DNA of 64,000 nt from Haloprofundus halobius (GTDB lineage Archaea > Halobacteriota > Halobacteria > Halobacteriales > Haloferacaceae): positions 2,790,001 to 2,854,000 of the forward strand of contig NZ_CP083666.1 in the NCBI RefSeq assembly GCF_020097835.1, written 5' to 3'. A model generated the notes under the pieces. That model saw only the letters and a program-made list of their open reading frames with translations. It did not search any database and was not told where the DNA came from. Positions 42,854 to 52,429 of the stretch are shown here, one piece after another (within the stretch, counting starts at the first letter, position 1; each line of letters begins with the position of its first letter). Position numbers and translations under genes: made by a program.

Positions 42854-43996
42854 ATGAACCGACGACGTTTCCTCAAAGCGGCGGGTGCGGCGGGCGTCTC
42901 GGCGTTCGTCGCCGGGTGCAGCGCCGAACCAGTCGATGACGGCGGCGACGAGTCGGGGTCGAACGGGAGCGACCGGACCGGAACCGAGGGCGAGACGGGG
43001 ACGACGACGGGAACGTCGTCGGGTGCCGCGACACTCCGCGTCGCGACGTACTCCGCCTTCGTCGACGCGCCGAGTTCGAGTCCGGGACCGTGGCTCAAAG
43101 AGCAGTTCGAGTCGGAGTTCGACGCCACACTAGAGTGGCAGACCCCGGACAACGAGATAAACTACTTCATCGAGCGCGCCGCCGAGGGCGTCGACATCGA
43201 CGCCGACGCCTACGTCGGACTCGACACGAATATGCTCATCCGCGTCGACGAGAACGTCGACGGAGAGCTGTTCGCGTCCACCGAATCGGGTGAGATCGAG
43301 GGCCGAGACGCGGTGCAGTCCGGACTGGAGTTCGACCCACAGGGCCGCGCGATACCGTACGACACGGGGTACATCAGCCTCGTCTACAACGAGAACGAGG
43401 CGACCGCGCCGGAGACGTTCGACGGCCTGCTGGACCCCGAGTTCGAAGGTGACCTCCTCGCGCAGGACCCCCAGTCGAGCGCGACCGGCCAGGCATTTCT
43501 GCTCCACACCATCCACGCGAAGGGCGAGGACGGCTACCTCGACTACTGGGAGCAGTTGCAGCAAAACGACGTGCGCGTACTCGGGACGTGGGAGGACTCC
43601 TACGCCGCGTACTCGAACGGCGAAGCGCCGATGGTCGTCTCCTACTCGACCGACCAGGTGTTCGCAAACGAGGAGGGCGAGGACCTCAGCGAACACCAGA
43701 TTCGATTCCTGAACGGCGAGGCGTACGCCAACCCCGAGGGGATGGCTCGATTCGCCGACGCTCCGAACGTGGACCTCGCAAACCGGTTCCTCTCGTTCAT
43801 GCTCCGCCCGGAGGTTCAAGCGGAAATCGCCGTCAGAAACGTCGCGTTCCCGGCGATTTCCGACGCACCGCTGCCGGAGGATTTCGCCCAGTACGCCAAG
43901 GAACCCGAGACGCCGGTCACCTTCACTTACGAGGAACTCCAAGGGAACCTCAGTGAGTGGACCGACGCGTGGGCCCGGCAGTTCGTCAGCGACTGA
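42854..43996 (+). CDS. thiB: thiamine ABC transporter substrate-binding lipoprotein
   Basis: A 380-residue extracellular solute-binding protein. It has a Tat signal (NRRRFLKAAGAAGVSAFVAGC) with lipidated Cys22, a low-complexity linker, and a mature domain with thiamine-binding-protein blocks (LRVATYSAFVDAP, FDTGYISLVYNEN-like PYDTGYISLVYNE, SSATGQAFLLHTI, VVSYSTDQVF). It captures thiamine or its phosphates for the permease encoded next, one base downstream. Confidence 0.9.
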   Translation: MNRRRFLKAAGAAGVSAFVAGCSAEPVDDGGDESGSNGSDRTGTEGETGTTTGTSSGAATLRVATYSAFVDAPSSSPGPWLKEQFESEFDATLEWQTPDNEINYFIERAAEGVDIDADAYVGLDTNMLIRVDENVDGELFASTESGEIEGRDAVQSGLEFDPQGRAIPYDTGYISLVYNENEATAPETFDGLLDPEFEGDLLAQDPQSSATGQAFLLHTIHAKGEDGYLDYWEQLQQNDVRVLGTWEDSYAAYSNGEAPMVVSYSTDQVFANEEGEDLSEHQIRFLNGEAYANPEGMARFADAPNVDLANRFLSFMLRPEVQAEIAVRNVAFPAISDAPLPEDFAQYAKEPETPVTFTYEELQGNLSEWTDAWARQFVSD

Positions 43997-43997
43997 C

Positions 43998-45788
43998 GTG
44001 AGCGACGCGACGGCGACCCGAGAAACCGGTTCGGGCGGTGACCCCGGGACGCGAGGGGAGGCCGGGCAGCGACGCGACACGGTCGTCGACTGGCTCGAAT
44101 CTCGCGCACTAACGCTCGTCGCCGCCGCGACCGGCGTCGTGCTCCTCGTTCTGTTCTACTACCCCGTCGCGACGGTGCTCGTCGAGGCGATCGCCGTCGA
44201 CGGCGAACTCACGTTCGCGCCGCTCGCGACGGTGCTCACCTCGCGCTTCTACCTCGTCGAGATTATCGGCTTCACCGCGTATCAGGCCGCGTTGTCGACC
44301 GTCGCAAGCGTCGCGCTCGGGTTACCGGGCGCGTGGGTGCTGTCGCGCTTCGAGTTCCGGGGACGCGAGACGCTTCGCTCGCTGACGATTCTCCCGTTCG
44401 TTCTCCCCTCGATCATGGTCGCCATCGGCTTCGTCGCCACCTTCGGCGCGAACGGGACGCTCAACCGTCTGTTCTCGACGCTCGGACTCGGTTCGGTGAG
44501 TCTGCTCTACACGCTTCCCGCCATCATCGTTGCCCACGCGTTCTACAACGCGCCGCTCGTGACGCGGATGACGACGGCGGCGTGGGAGAGCGTCGACGTG
44601 CGGAGTGTGGAGACGGCGCGGAGTCTCGGCGCGTCGCCCGCGCGGGCGTTTCTCGACGTGGTTCTTCCCCAGTTGCTCCCGGCGATTCTCGTCTCCGCGA
44701 CGCTGACGTTCGTCTTCACCTTCGCCTCCTTCCCCATCGTGCTGGCGCTCGGCGGCCTCCAGTACGCGACCGTCGAGGTGTTCGTCTACTACCGCGTCCA
44801 GCAACTGGCGTACGCCGACGCCGCGGCGCTGGCTGTCGTCGAGACGGCCGTCTCGCTCGGCCTCACCTACGCCTACCTCCGCTACGAGGCCCGCCAACAG
44901 ACCGCCGCGTTCGGCGCGGGTGCACGTCCGGCACCGCGAACGCGACTGATTCCGGCGACGCTTCGGGGGTCGTCCGTGAAAGACACGCTCGCGCGACTCG
45001 CCGTCCTCGGTTACGGCGTCGTCGTCCTGCTTGTGTTCGTCGCGCCCATCGTCAGCATGGTGCTCGCGAGCGTCACCGCACCCGACGGGTCGCTGACGAC
45101 GCGCTACTACGAGTTCCTCGTCCAGCGGCAGGCGACGGCGGCGGCGTTTCAGGTGAAACCGCTTCCTGCTGTTCTCAACTCCCTGTTGTTCGGCGTCGGT
45201 ACGCTGCTTTTGGCACTCCCGATGGGCGTCGTGATGGCGGTGTTGACGACGCGTCGCTACCGCGGTCGGAAGGTGGTCGACGCGCTGGCGATGGCCCCGC
45301 TCGCGGTGAGCGGCATCGTCGTCGGTCTCGGTCTCCTTCGAGGCTTGGTGTTCGGCTTCGAGGCGTTCGGCTACCGGTTTACGGTCGCCGGAGCTATCGC
45401 CATCGTCGCGGCGCACGCGGTGAGCGCGTATCCCTTCGTGACGCGTAACGTCGCGCCGCTGCTCGGGAATCTGGACCCACGGTTGGTGGAATCCGCGCGG
45501 AGCCTCGGCGCGTCGCGGACGCGGGCGCTGTGGGACATCGAACTGCCGCTCGTCGCCGCGGGCGTCGTCGCGGGCGCGGCGTTCGCATTCGCCATCAGCG
45601 TCGGCGAGTTCGACGCGACGGTGATTTTGGCCACCGGGTCGAACAGCTATACGATGCCCGTCGCCGTCGAACGCTATCTCGGTCGTCGCCTCGGACCAGC
45701 GACCGCGATGGGTTGCATTCTGCTGTTCGTCACCAGCCTCAGTTTCGTCGTCATCGAACGCTTCGGTGGGGGGTCCAGCGGTGTCTGA
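43998..45788 (+). CDS. thiP: thiamine ABC transporter permease (fused)
   Basis: A 596-residue permease with two homologous halves and about 12 membrane segments, the ThiP/Fe3+ (FbpB) fused layout. Each half has an EAA-type coupling loop (SVETARSLGASPARAFLDVVLPQLLPAI near residue 210; LVESARSLGASRTRALWDIELPLVAAGV near residue 500). The start is a GTG one base after the thiB stop. It overlaps the ATPase gene by eight bases. Confidence 0.92.
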   Translation: MSDATATRETGSGGDPGTRGEAGQRRDTVVDWLESRALTLVAAATGVVLLVLFYYPVATVLVEAIAVDGELTFAPLATVLTSRFYLVEIIGFTAYQAALSTVASVALGLPGAWVLSRFEFRGRETLRSLTILPFVLPSIMVAIGFVATFGANGTLNRLFSTLGLGSVSLLYTLPAIIVAHAFYNAPLVTRMTTAAWESVDVRSVETARSLGASPARAFLDVVLPQLLPAILVSATLTFVFTFASFPIVLALGGLQYATVEVFVYYRVQQLAYADAAALAVVETAVSLGLTYAYLRYEARQQTAAFGAGARPAPRTRLIPATLRGSSVKDTLARLAVLGYGVVVLLVFVAPIVSMVLASVTAPDGSLTTRYYEFLVQRQATAAAFQVKPLPAVLNSLLFGVGTLLLALPMGVVMAVLTTRRYRGRKVVDALAMAPLAVSGIVVGLGLLRGLVFGFEAFGYRFTVAGAIAIVAAHAVSAYPFVTRNVAPLLGNLDPRLVESARSLGASRTRALWDIELPLVAAGVVAGAAFAFAISVGEFDATVILATGSNSYTMPVAVERYLGRRLGPATAMGCILLFVTSLSFVVIERFGGGSSGV

Positions 45789-46905
45789 GATCGACCTACG
45801 GGGCGTTCGGAAGACGTACGCCGGGACGACGGCACTCGACGACGTGAGCCTCCGCGTCCGCGACGGCGAGTTCTTCACGCTCGTCGGCCCCTCCGGATGC
45901 GGGAAGACGACGACGCTCCGCCTGATCGCGGGGTTCGAGTCGCCGACCGACGGGGCGATTCGGTTCGACGGCGACGACGTCTCGGGCGTGCCGCCCGAAG
46001 ACCGGAACGTCGGCGTCGTGTTCCAGAACTATGCGCTGTTTCCGCACATGAGCGTCGCCGAGAACGTCGGCTACGGACTCCGGTTCGTCGACGGCGAGCC
46101 ACGCCGCGAGCGCGAGAAACGGGTCCCGGAACTGCTGGAACTCGTCGACCTCGCGGGGATGGGAGACCGCGATCCGGCGGAACTCTCGGGGGGCCAGCAG
46201 CAACGCGTCGCTCTCGCCCGCGCGCTCGCGCCGGGGCCGCGTCTCCTCCTTCTGGACGAACCGATGAGCGCCCTCGACGCACGGCTCCGCGAACGCCTCC
46301 GGTTGCAGGTGAAGCGAATCCAGTCGGAGTTGGGCATCACGACGGTGTACGTCACCCACGACCAGGAGGAGGCGCTGGCCGTCTCCGACCGCGTCGCCGT
46401 CATGAACGAGGGACGCGTCGAACAGGTCGGCCCGCCGCGCGAGGTCTACGACCGTCCCGCGACGCGGTTCGTCGCGTCGTTCGTCGGCGACAACAACCTG
46501 TTCGAAGGAGAACTGGTCGACGCAGTCGAGAGTGAGGCAAGTCCACACGAAACGAAGGGGTCGCGACGGCTTCTCGTGCGCGTCGGTGAGACGGTGTTCG
46601 AAGTCGAGGCGACGGCCCCAGCGGAATCGACTCCCGTCGACGCGGCGGCGACCGACTCCCGGTCGGCGCGGTTCGACGGCGGGAGCCTCGCGTTCTGCGT
46701 CCGACCCGAGCTGCTGGTGGTCGGTGGGCGCGAGAACCGGTTCACCGCGACGGTGCGGGAGACGGAGTTTCTCGGCGAGACGACGCGCGCCCACCTCGAC
46801 TGGGACGGCCGAGAGGTGATCGTCCGCGTCTCGGACCCGCCGGCGGCGGGCGAGTCAGTCGCGCTCGGGTTCGATCCGGCGGACGCTCACGTATTCGAGT
46901 GCTGA
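45781..46905 (+). CDS. thiQ: thiamine ABC transporter ATP-binding protein
   Basis: A 374-residue ABC ATPase: Walker A GPSGCGKTT near residue 39, Q-loop FQNYALFPHMSVAENV, signature LSGGQQQRVALARAL, Walker B LLLLDEPMSALD, H-loop VTHDQEEAL, then a C-terminal TOBE domain (about 240-374). The start is GTG at 45781, inside the end of thiP, so translation is coupled. Energises import with ThiB and ThiP. Confidence 0.93.
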   Translation: MSEIDLRGVRKTYAGTTALDDVSLRVRDGEFFTLVGPSGCGKTTTLRLIAGFESPTDGAIRFDGDDVSGVPPEDRNVGVVFQNYALFPHMSVAENVGYGLRFVDGEPRREREKRVPELLELVDLAGMGDRDPAELSGGQQQRVALARALAPGPRLLLLDEPMSALDARLRERLRLQVKRIQSELGITTVYVTHDQEEALAVSDRVAVMNEGRVEQVGPPREVYDRPATRFVASFVGDNNLFEGELVDAVESEASPHETKGSRRLLVRVGETVFEVEATAPAESTPVDAAATDSRSARFDGGSLAFCVRPELLVVGGRENRFTATVRETEFLGETTRAHLDWDGREVIVRVSDPPAAGESVALGFDPADAHVFEC

Positions 46906-47016
46906 AGCGTATCCGGGGATGAACACTCGGGTAGCGGTGACGGTGAGTCCGACCTTTATTCGGCGCGGCGTGGTTCGTTCCCAGGACCGTTCGGGGTGGT
47001 TTCGGGTTTCACGCCT

Positions 47017-47035
47017 GCGAGGCGTTCGGCCTCGC
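47017..47035. terminator. hairpin downstream of thiQ
   Basis: GCGAGGC (47017-47023) and GCCTCGC (47029-47035) form a perfect 7-bp stem with a GTTCG loop, between the thiamine operon and the Rieske gene. It may end the thi transcript or sit in the leader of the next gene, 21 bases before its ATG. Confidence 0.4.
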
Positions 47036-47056
47036 CTCGAACGACGGAGTACTCTG

Positions 47057-48628
47057 ATGGACGACCACGACCAGCACGACACCGACGCCGCAGCATCGAG
47101 AACCGAGCAGTTTCCGGCGGGCGAGCGAACCTCCGTCTGGCTCGATACCTCGCCGACGACGGAGTACGCACCCCTCGACGGCGGCATCGACGTTGACGCC
47201 GCCGTCGTCGGCGGCGGCATCGTCGGTGTGACGGCCGCGCTCCAGATCGCGGAGGCGGGACAGGACGTCGCGCTCGTCGAACGCGACCGGATCCTCGCCG
47301 GGGTCACCGGAAAGACGACGGCGAAGCTCACCTCCCAGCACGGGATTCTCTACGATACCCTCTCGTCCACCGTCGGCGAGCGGAAGACGCGGCAGTACGC
47401 CGAAGCCAACGAGGCCGCCATCGACCACGTAGAGTCGCGCGTCGAAGCGTTGGATATCGACTGTGCGTTCCGACGACTGCCGTCGTACGCCTACGTCAGG
47501 TCGTCGGAACGTCGCTCGGAAGTTCGACGGGAGGTGAACACCGCTCGACGGGTAGGGCTTCCGGCCGATTTCGAGGAGTCGGTTCCGGTCGACGACGAAG
47601 CGGTCGCCGCCGTTCGCTTCGACGACCAAGCGATGTTCCACCCCCGACGGTATCTGCTGGCGCTGGCCGAGACGTTCCTCGACGCGGGCGGGCGCATCTA
47701 CGAGGGGACGCGGGCGCTCGACGTAGACGGCGGCGCGCGTCCGGTGGTCGACACGGACCGCGGCGAGATTCTCGCCGACGACATCGTCCTCGCGACCCAC
47801 TTCCCGGTCCACGACACGGGGGCGTACTTCGCGCGGATGCACCCCAAACGGTCGTACGTCGTCGCCGCGCGCGTCGCCGACCCGCCGGCCGAGGCGATGT
47901 ACTACTACACCGGCGACCAGTACTTCTCGGTTCGGACCCACGACACCGGCGACGAGGTGTTGACGCTCGTCGGCGGGCAGAACCACAAGACCGGGCAAGG
48001 CGGCGATACGAACGAGCGCTACCGGAAGGTCGAGGAGGCGGCGCGCCGCCACTTCGACGTCGAGTCCGTCGAGTACCGCTGGTCGACCCAAGACTACGTT
48101 TCGGTCGACAGAGTACCGTACGTGGGCGCGGTACCGTTCTCCGAGAACGTCTACATGGCCAGCGGCTTCGGCGGGTGGGGGATGACGAACGGGACGGCGG
48201 CGGGACTGTTGCTCGCGGACCTCGTGCGCGGCGAGGAGAACCCGTACACGGAGGTGTACGACCCGAATCGAGTGACGGTCGACCGCACCTCGATTTCGGA
48301 GTTCGCGTCCCAGAACGCGAACGTCGCCAAGGAGTTCGTCGGCGACTGGCTTTCGATGCGGCAGCGCGAGGACCTTCGACGGCTGAATCGGGGCGAGGCG
48401 ACGGTGCTCCGCGAGCGCACGAAACCGGTCGCCGCCTACCGCGACGACGATGGCGAACTACACACCCATTCCGCTGTCTGCCCGCATTTGGACTGCATCG
48501 TCCGCTGGAACGACGCCGAACGGTCGTGGGACTGTCCGTGTCACGGGTCGCGCTTCGGGTACGACGGTCACGTCGTCAACGGCCCGGCCGTCTCGGACCT
48601 GCCGACGCGGAATCTCGACGTCGAGTGA
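47057..48628 (+). CDS. FAD-dependent oxidoreductase with C-terminal Rieske domain
   Basis: A 523-residue fusion. The N-terminal DAO-type FAD domain has the dinucleotide motif AAVVGGGIVGVTAALQIAEAG near residue 49 and GFGGWGMTNGTAAGLLLADL near residue 375. The C-terminal Rieske [2Fe-2S] domain (about 450-523) has CPHLDC and CPCHGSRF as cluster ligands. The arrangement matches a widespread bacterial/archaeal family of uncertain substrate. It is not overlapped with thiQ and probably has its own transcript. Confidence 0.92.
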   Translation: MDDHDQHDTDAAASRTEQFPAGERTSVWLDTSPTTEYAPLDGGIDVDAAVVGGGIVGVTAALQIAEAGQDVALVERDRILAGVTGKTTAKLTSQHGILYDTLSSTVGERKTRQYAEANEAAIDHVESRVEALDIDCAFRRLPSYAYVRSSERRSEVRREVNTARRVGLPADFEESVPVDDEAVAAVRFDDQAMFHPRRYLLALAETFLDAGGRIYEGTRALDVDGGARPVVDTDRGEILADDIVLATHFPVHDTGAYFARMHPKRSYVVAARVADPPAEAMYYYTGDQYFSVRTHDTGDEVLTLVGGQNHKTGQGGDTNERYRKVEEAARRHFDVESVEYRWSTQDYVSVDRVPYVGAVPFSENVYMASGFGGWGMTNGTAAGLLLADLVRGEENPYTEVYDPNRVTVDRTSISEFASQNANVAKEFVGDWLSMRQREDLRRLNRGEATVLRERTKPVAAYRDDDGELHTHSAVCPHLDCIVRWNDAERSWDCPCHGSRFGYDGHVVNGPAVSDLPTRNLDVE

Positions 48629-48698
48629 GGACGGGCCGGCCGGGAACTCCGTAACTCGTCCGGGTGGGCGAGGACAAAGCGGCCGCGGCCGACGGCGG

Positions 48699-49379
48699 TC
48701 AGGCGACGCGAGCGCCCGACATCGTCGCCTGATACGGCGTTGTACCGGGTTCGATGTAGCCGTTGCCGACGAAGTCGACAACGCCGGAGACGGCGTTGCC
48801 GCCGTCACCGAACTGGAGCTGCATCGTCCCCTGAATCAGTTGATAGATGGGCGCGAGGAGCCCGTCGGTCGGCGTCACGCAGTTGAGCAGGCTCGACCGG
48901 GCCGCTGGAAGGCCGAAGAAGTTCCCGTCGAGAGTGACGACGAGAACGCCCGCCGCCTCGTCGGCGTCGACGAACGCGACGTCCAGCGCCGCAATCTCCG
49001 GCGCTGGCGTCGTGTCGATACCGACCGCCTGGTGGACCGCCGTGTTCGTCCCGAACCAGATAGCGCCCGCTTCCGGAGCGCCCGGCGGATTGCCCGAGAA
49101 CAGCCCGACGTCTCGGGCGTTGATTCCGTTCTGGAACGTCACGCCCTAAGGGTCGAACGGCGGAAACAAGGACAACTGCGCCGTCCGGGCGAACGGGCCG
49201 TACTTCGTCGCTCCCTGCATCGTGACCTCGTAGAGCGCCGTCGGCGGGATGACTCCCGTCTGTGCGGCGCTTCGCCCCGTGAGGCTGACACCGAGAATCG
49301 CACCGAGGGCGGTTTTCAGATACGTTCGCCGATTCAGAGACGGAGACACGACTGCCTTCGTCGAACTACTGTGTGACAT
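48699..49379 (-). pseudogene. Tat-exported protein interrupted by an in-frame TAG
   Basis: A 226-codon gene read on the minus strand. It starts MSHSSSTKAVV, has a Tat signal (NRRTYLKTALGAILGVSLTG) and continues to LSLFPPFDP, where codon 78 is TAG (49146-49148). The same frame then continues GVTFQNGINARDVGLFSG and on for a further 149 codons without another stop to 48699. A single C-to-T change (CAG Gln to TAG) explains the break. The product would be an exported protein of unknown function. Alternatives are sequencing error or restart at the GTG two codons later (lacking a signal peptide). Confidence 0.7.
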
Positions 49380-49594
49380 CTTCGCACCTCGTATTGAAGT
49401 GACGCCGTGTCATCACATCATTATTATTCTTATCTGACAAGGTTGTCGCAGAGGAGTGTCAGTATTTCCGTCGGAGACGACGGTCGATTGCGGTTACCAG
49501 CGTCGGCCGGGGCGAAGAAGCGGTGTTGACCGGGTGAAATAGACGAATCGAAGCTGCCGAATCCCCTGGGTGGGCGGCGATGTCGACGCCTCGG

Positions 49595-50275
49595 TTACGG
49601 CACCACACCGACGGTCAGCAGCGTCCCGAACGTCCGGTAGCGTTCGACCATCGCCTCGCGGCTCTCCCAGTTTTCGGTCGGGAACTCCTCGGCCGGCGGA
49701 ATGTCGATGTCGAGGTCCGGCACGTTGTCCTGCTCGGCGACGTGGAACCCGGCGTTCCGGAACGCCTCGCGGTACTCGCTTCGATCCCAGCGGGTCATCT
49801 CGACGCTGATTGACTCCTGCCACTCGTGGCTGTGGACGTTCTCCTCGTAGTAGTTGACCGCGCAGTAGAACGTCCCGCCCGGGCGGAGGACGCGTGCGAG
49901 TTCCGAGAGCGTGTGCTCGGGGTCGGCGGCGTAGTAGAACGCCTCCATCGAGAAGGCGTGGTCGACCGAGTCGTCGGCGAACGGCAGGTCGTCGAAGTCG
50001 GCGACGACGAAGCCGACGCTCGGGTCGTCGGTGTAGCTCCGGGCGTTGCGCGCCATCTCGGGCGAGCCGTCGAGTCCGTAGGCGCGACCTGCGTCCTTCG
50101 TCTCGCGAAGTGCGCGCAGCGCGTAGCCGCTTCCGGTTCCGAGGTCGAGAACGGTGTCGCCCGCTTCGACCGGCAACCGCGCGAGCACGTGTTTCGCGGT
50201 GTGCCAGTGTCGGTCCTCCATTCCCTTGTCGCGGCCGTCGGCCGCCCACGCGTCGAACTCCTCGCGAACGCTCAT
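49595..50275 (-). CDS. SAM-dependent methyltransferase
   Basis: A 226-residue class I methyltransferase. Motif I VLDLGTGSGYALRAL near residue 43, the acidic loop YGLDGSPEMARNAR, motif IV VVADFDDLPFADDSVDHAFSMEAFYY and LRPGGTFYCAVNYYEEN are typical of the UbiE/type-11 group. Substrate not assignable from context. Upstream region 50276-50391 is shared with the divergent DUF2391 gene. Confidence 0.9.
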   Translation of the reverse strand: MSVREEFDAWAADGRDKGMEDRHWHTAKHVLARLPVEAGDTVLDLGTGSGYALRALRETKDAGRAYGLDGSPEMARNARSYTDDPSVGFVVADFDDLPFADDSVDHAFSMEAFYYAADPEHTLSELARVLRPGGTFYCAVNYYEENVHSHEWQESISVEMTRWDRSEYREAFRNAGFHVAEQDNVPDLDIDIPPAEEFPTENWESREAMVERYRTFGTLLTVGVVP

Positions 50276-50391
50276 GGCGGTACGTCGGTCGGGGCGAGTA
50301 AAGTCGGTTCGGAGTCGAGGCGCGGCCGGAGTCTGCTCGCCGGGCCGGACGAACGCGTGACGTTTACGTTCGGCCGCTACGACGGAGCGCC

Positions 50392-50841
50392 ATGGTTCGC
50401 GTCGGACGGCATCGGCGGTTCAAATTGACCGACATCGCACAGCAGGTCGTCGGCGGGTTTCTGCTCGCCGGACCGTTCGTCGTCACCGACGAGGTCTGGG
50501 CGCTCGCCGTCGGCATGGCGTGGTATCAGGCGATGTTGACCGTCGGGATGGTGCTCGCCATCGGTTACGGGACGCTGTACAAAGCCGACGACGACCGCGA
50601 CCCCGACCGCGAAGCGGAAGTGGGCGGCATTCCGCTGCGGTTCGTCTCGCTCATCCTCGTCGCGTACCTCTCGGTGTTCATCCTCGCGCTGTCGTTCGAC
50701 GCCCCGGCGACGCTCATCCCGAACCACGTCGACGCCGCCGAAATCACGTTCCGAACGCAAGTGTACGTCACGCTGAAGGCGACGAGCATCGGCGCGGTGT
50801 TCAGCGTCATCGGCGCGGCGACGGCCGACAGCGTGTTCTGA
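50392..50841 (+). CDS. DUF2391-type integral membrane protein
   Basis: A 149-residue protein with four hydrophobic segments (IAQQVVGGFLLAGPFVV, GMAWYQAMLTVGMVLAIGYG, LRFVSLILVAYLSVFILALSF, ATSIGAVFSVIGAATAD). The VGGFLLAGPFVVTDEVW block is typical of the DUF2391 putative membrane protein family. Function unknown. Confidence 0.75.
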   Translation: MVRVGRHRRFKLTDIAQQVVGGFLLAGPFVVTDEVWALAVGMAWYQAMLTVGMVLAIGYGTLYKADDDRDPDREAEVGGIPLRFVSLILVAYLSVFILALSFDAPATLIPNHVDAAEITFRTQVYVTLKATSIGAVFSVIGAATADSVF

Positions 50842-50934
50842 GGGCCGTCCAGTAGAAGCGGTGGTTTCCGCGATGGAGTCGAGCGCCGAAGCGCCGGCCC
50901 GCATTGTTAAGTCAGTTCGGTTGGTCTCTCCGAT

Positions 50935-51516
50935 ATGGATTACAGCCTCGCCATCGAAAACGCTCCAGACACCGTTCCTGCGGGGACTGGCCTGCTTCTT
51001 CTGCATCCGAGCATCGGCGAGACCGACCGTATCGACACCGACTTTCTGAAGACCGACACCGACTACTTCCTCGTCATCTCGACGCGGACGACCGCCCGCG
51101 AGGTCGAGCAGAAACTCGAACACTACGACGTCGACGAGGCCCGTGCGGTCATCCTCGACACGCTCTCGGTCGAACGCGGCTACTCGCGACGAAAGTCCGA
51201 CCACGTCCACTACGTCTCCTCGCCGGACGACCTCGACGGCATCGTCGCCCAGACCCGCGAGTTCCTCGAAAATCATCCCGGAAAGCTGCGGGTGAGCGTC
51301 GATTCGCTCACCGAGATGGCGTACTACGCCGACGAGGAGGCCGTCTACGAGGCGACGAAGCAACTACTCGGCCTCCTGGCGGAGAACGACGCCGTTGGCA
51401 TCTTCCACCTCTCGAAAGAGGTCCACGACGAAGACGTACAGGAGCGGTTCCGGGCGCTGTTTACGGGCGTCGTCGACCTCGCGGAAGACGGCAGCGTCAG
51501 TTACGAACAGCGGTGA
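50935..51516 (+). CDS. RecA/KaiC-like protein lacking the P-loop (DUF7090-like)
   Basis: A 193-residue soluble protein whose order of elements resembles the RecA/KaiC fold (start GTGLLLLHPSIGETDRID, strand LRVSVDSLTEMAYYADEEAVYEATKQLLG, GIFHLSKEVHDE), but the place of the Walker A GxxxxGKT is occupied by HPSIGE, so ATP hydrolysis is unlikely. Haloarchaea have several such inactive homologues. A GTTAAG box centred 28 bases upstream of the ATG suggests a leaderless transcript. Confidence 0.7.
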   Translation: MDYSLAIENAPDTVPAGTGLLLLHPSIGETDRIDTDFLKTDTDYFLVISTRTTAREVEQKLEHYDVDEARAVILDTLSVERGYSRRKSDHVHYVSSPDDLDGIVAQTREFLENHPGKLRVSVDSLTEMAYYADEEAVYEATKQLLGLLAENDAVGIFHLSKEVHDEDVQERFRALFTGVVDLAEDGSVSYEQR

Positions 51517-51538
51517 CAGAAACCGTCGAGACGCTCGC

Positions 51539-52321
51539 TCACTCGCGAAGTTTCGTGAATGTTTTCTCGGCCCAGCGAACCGCGTAGGCTGCCCCGTGGT
51601 CGCGGTACGCCGTCGTGTCCAACGCCGCGAACGGCGGCGGAAGCTCGATAGCGTGTTTCAACCCCGAACACGCCAGTTCCGTGGCGTCGACGAACGACGT
51701 CTCGCCGCGAGCGACTTCGCCCGGCAGCCCATCGATGCGGCCTTCGAGCCGAGTTCCAGCGTCGAGCCACGCGTCGTACAGTCCGGGGTAGTCGTCGGTC
51801 CAGTCGGCGAATACCTCGCGCGTCTGGACGCCGACCCAGCCGTCGAACAGCGCAGTTGCGATCTGGTAGAGCTCCGCGGGCGACAGCGACACCGCCGCGT
51901 CCAGGTCACGGTAGCGCTCGCCGAAAAAGGGGAGGAACTGTTCGGGCACGCCGAGATGGATCTGGACGAACGCCTCCGCGAAGAGGAAGTCGAGAAACGC
52001 TTCGGGTGTTCCTTCGGCGCGTTTTTTCGCGATGACCGTCGGCGGGGTCGTCTGTCGCGTCCAGACGACGGTGCCGTCGCCGGGCATCCCGATAGTGAAC
52101 GTACCGCCCGCGTATCGCTGGAGCAACACGGGCGAGTCCTCGGGGAGCCACTCGTCGGGGTACGCCGCCGGGTCCAGCGAGTCGACGAGCAGACCGAGGT
52201 CTTCGGCGGCCGCGGGCGGAATCGTCTCGAAGTCCGCGTCGGCGTCGACGACGAGCGTCTCTGGGGCGTACTCGTCTCTGACCGCTCGAAGCTCGCCGTT
52301 GAGCTGTCGCGTTTGGAACAT
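51539..52321 (-). CDS. haloarchaeal protein of unknown function (DUF7089-like)
   Basis: A 260-residue acidic soluble protein, with repeated FLDFLFAEAFVQIHLGVPEQFLPFFGERY and helical segments but no catalytic motif I recognise. It resembles a conserved haloarchaeal family of unknown function. It lies 18 bases downstream of a tiny membrane-peptide gene and is convergent with the KaiC-like gene. Confidence 0.7.
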   Translation of the reverse strand: MFQTRQLNGELRAVRDEYAPETLVVDADADFETIPPAAAEDLGLLVDSLDPAAYPDEWLPEDSPVLLQRYAGGTFTIGMPGDGTVVWTRQTTPPTVIAKKRAEGTPEAFLDFLFAEAFVQIHLGVPEQFLPFFGERYRDLDAAVSLSPAELYQIATALFDGWVGVQTREVFADWTDDYPGLYDAWLDAGTRLEGRIDGLPGEVARGETSFVDATELACSGLKHAIELPPPFAALDTTAYRDHGAAYAVRWAEKTFTKLRE

Positions 52322-52339
52322 CGTTCGGTGGTCGTCGCG

Positions 52340-52429
52340 TCAGCCGAAGACGGTGAACGCGAGGATACTCACGCCGAGTACGACCGAGATGCCAACGGTG
52401 CCGAGAACGATTTTCGTCGCCGTGCTCAT
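52340..52429 (-). CDS. 29-residue single-pass membrane microprotein
   Basis: The ORF reads MSTATKIVLGTVGISVVLG followed by VSILAFTVFG: a short polar head and one hydrophobic segment long enough to span a membrane. It ends 18 bases before the ATG of the 260-residue gene on the same strand, so the two may be co-transcribed. It is too short for standard gene finding. Hydrophobic character and position are the evidence; translation is unproven. Confidence 0.5.
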   Translation of the reverse strand: MSTATKIVLGTVGISVVLGVSILAFTVFG

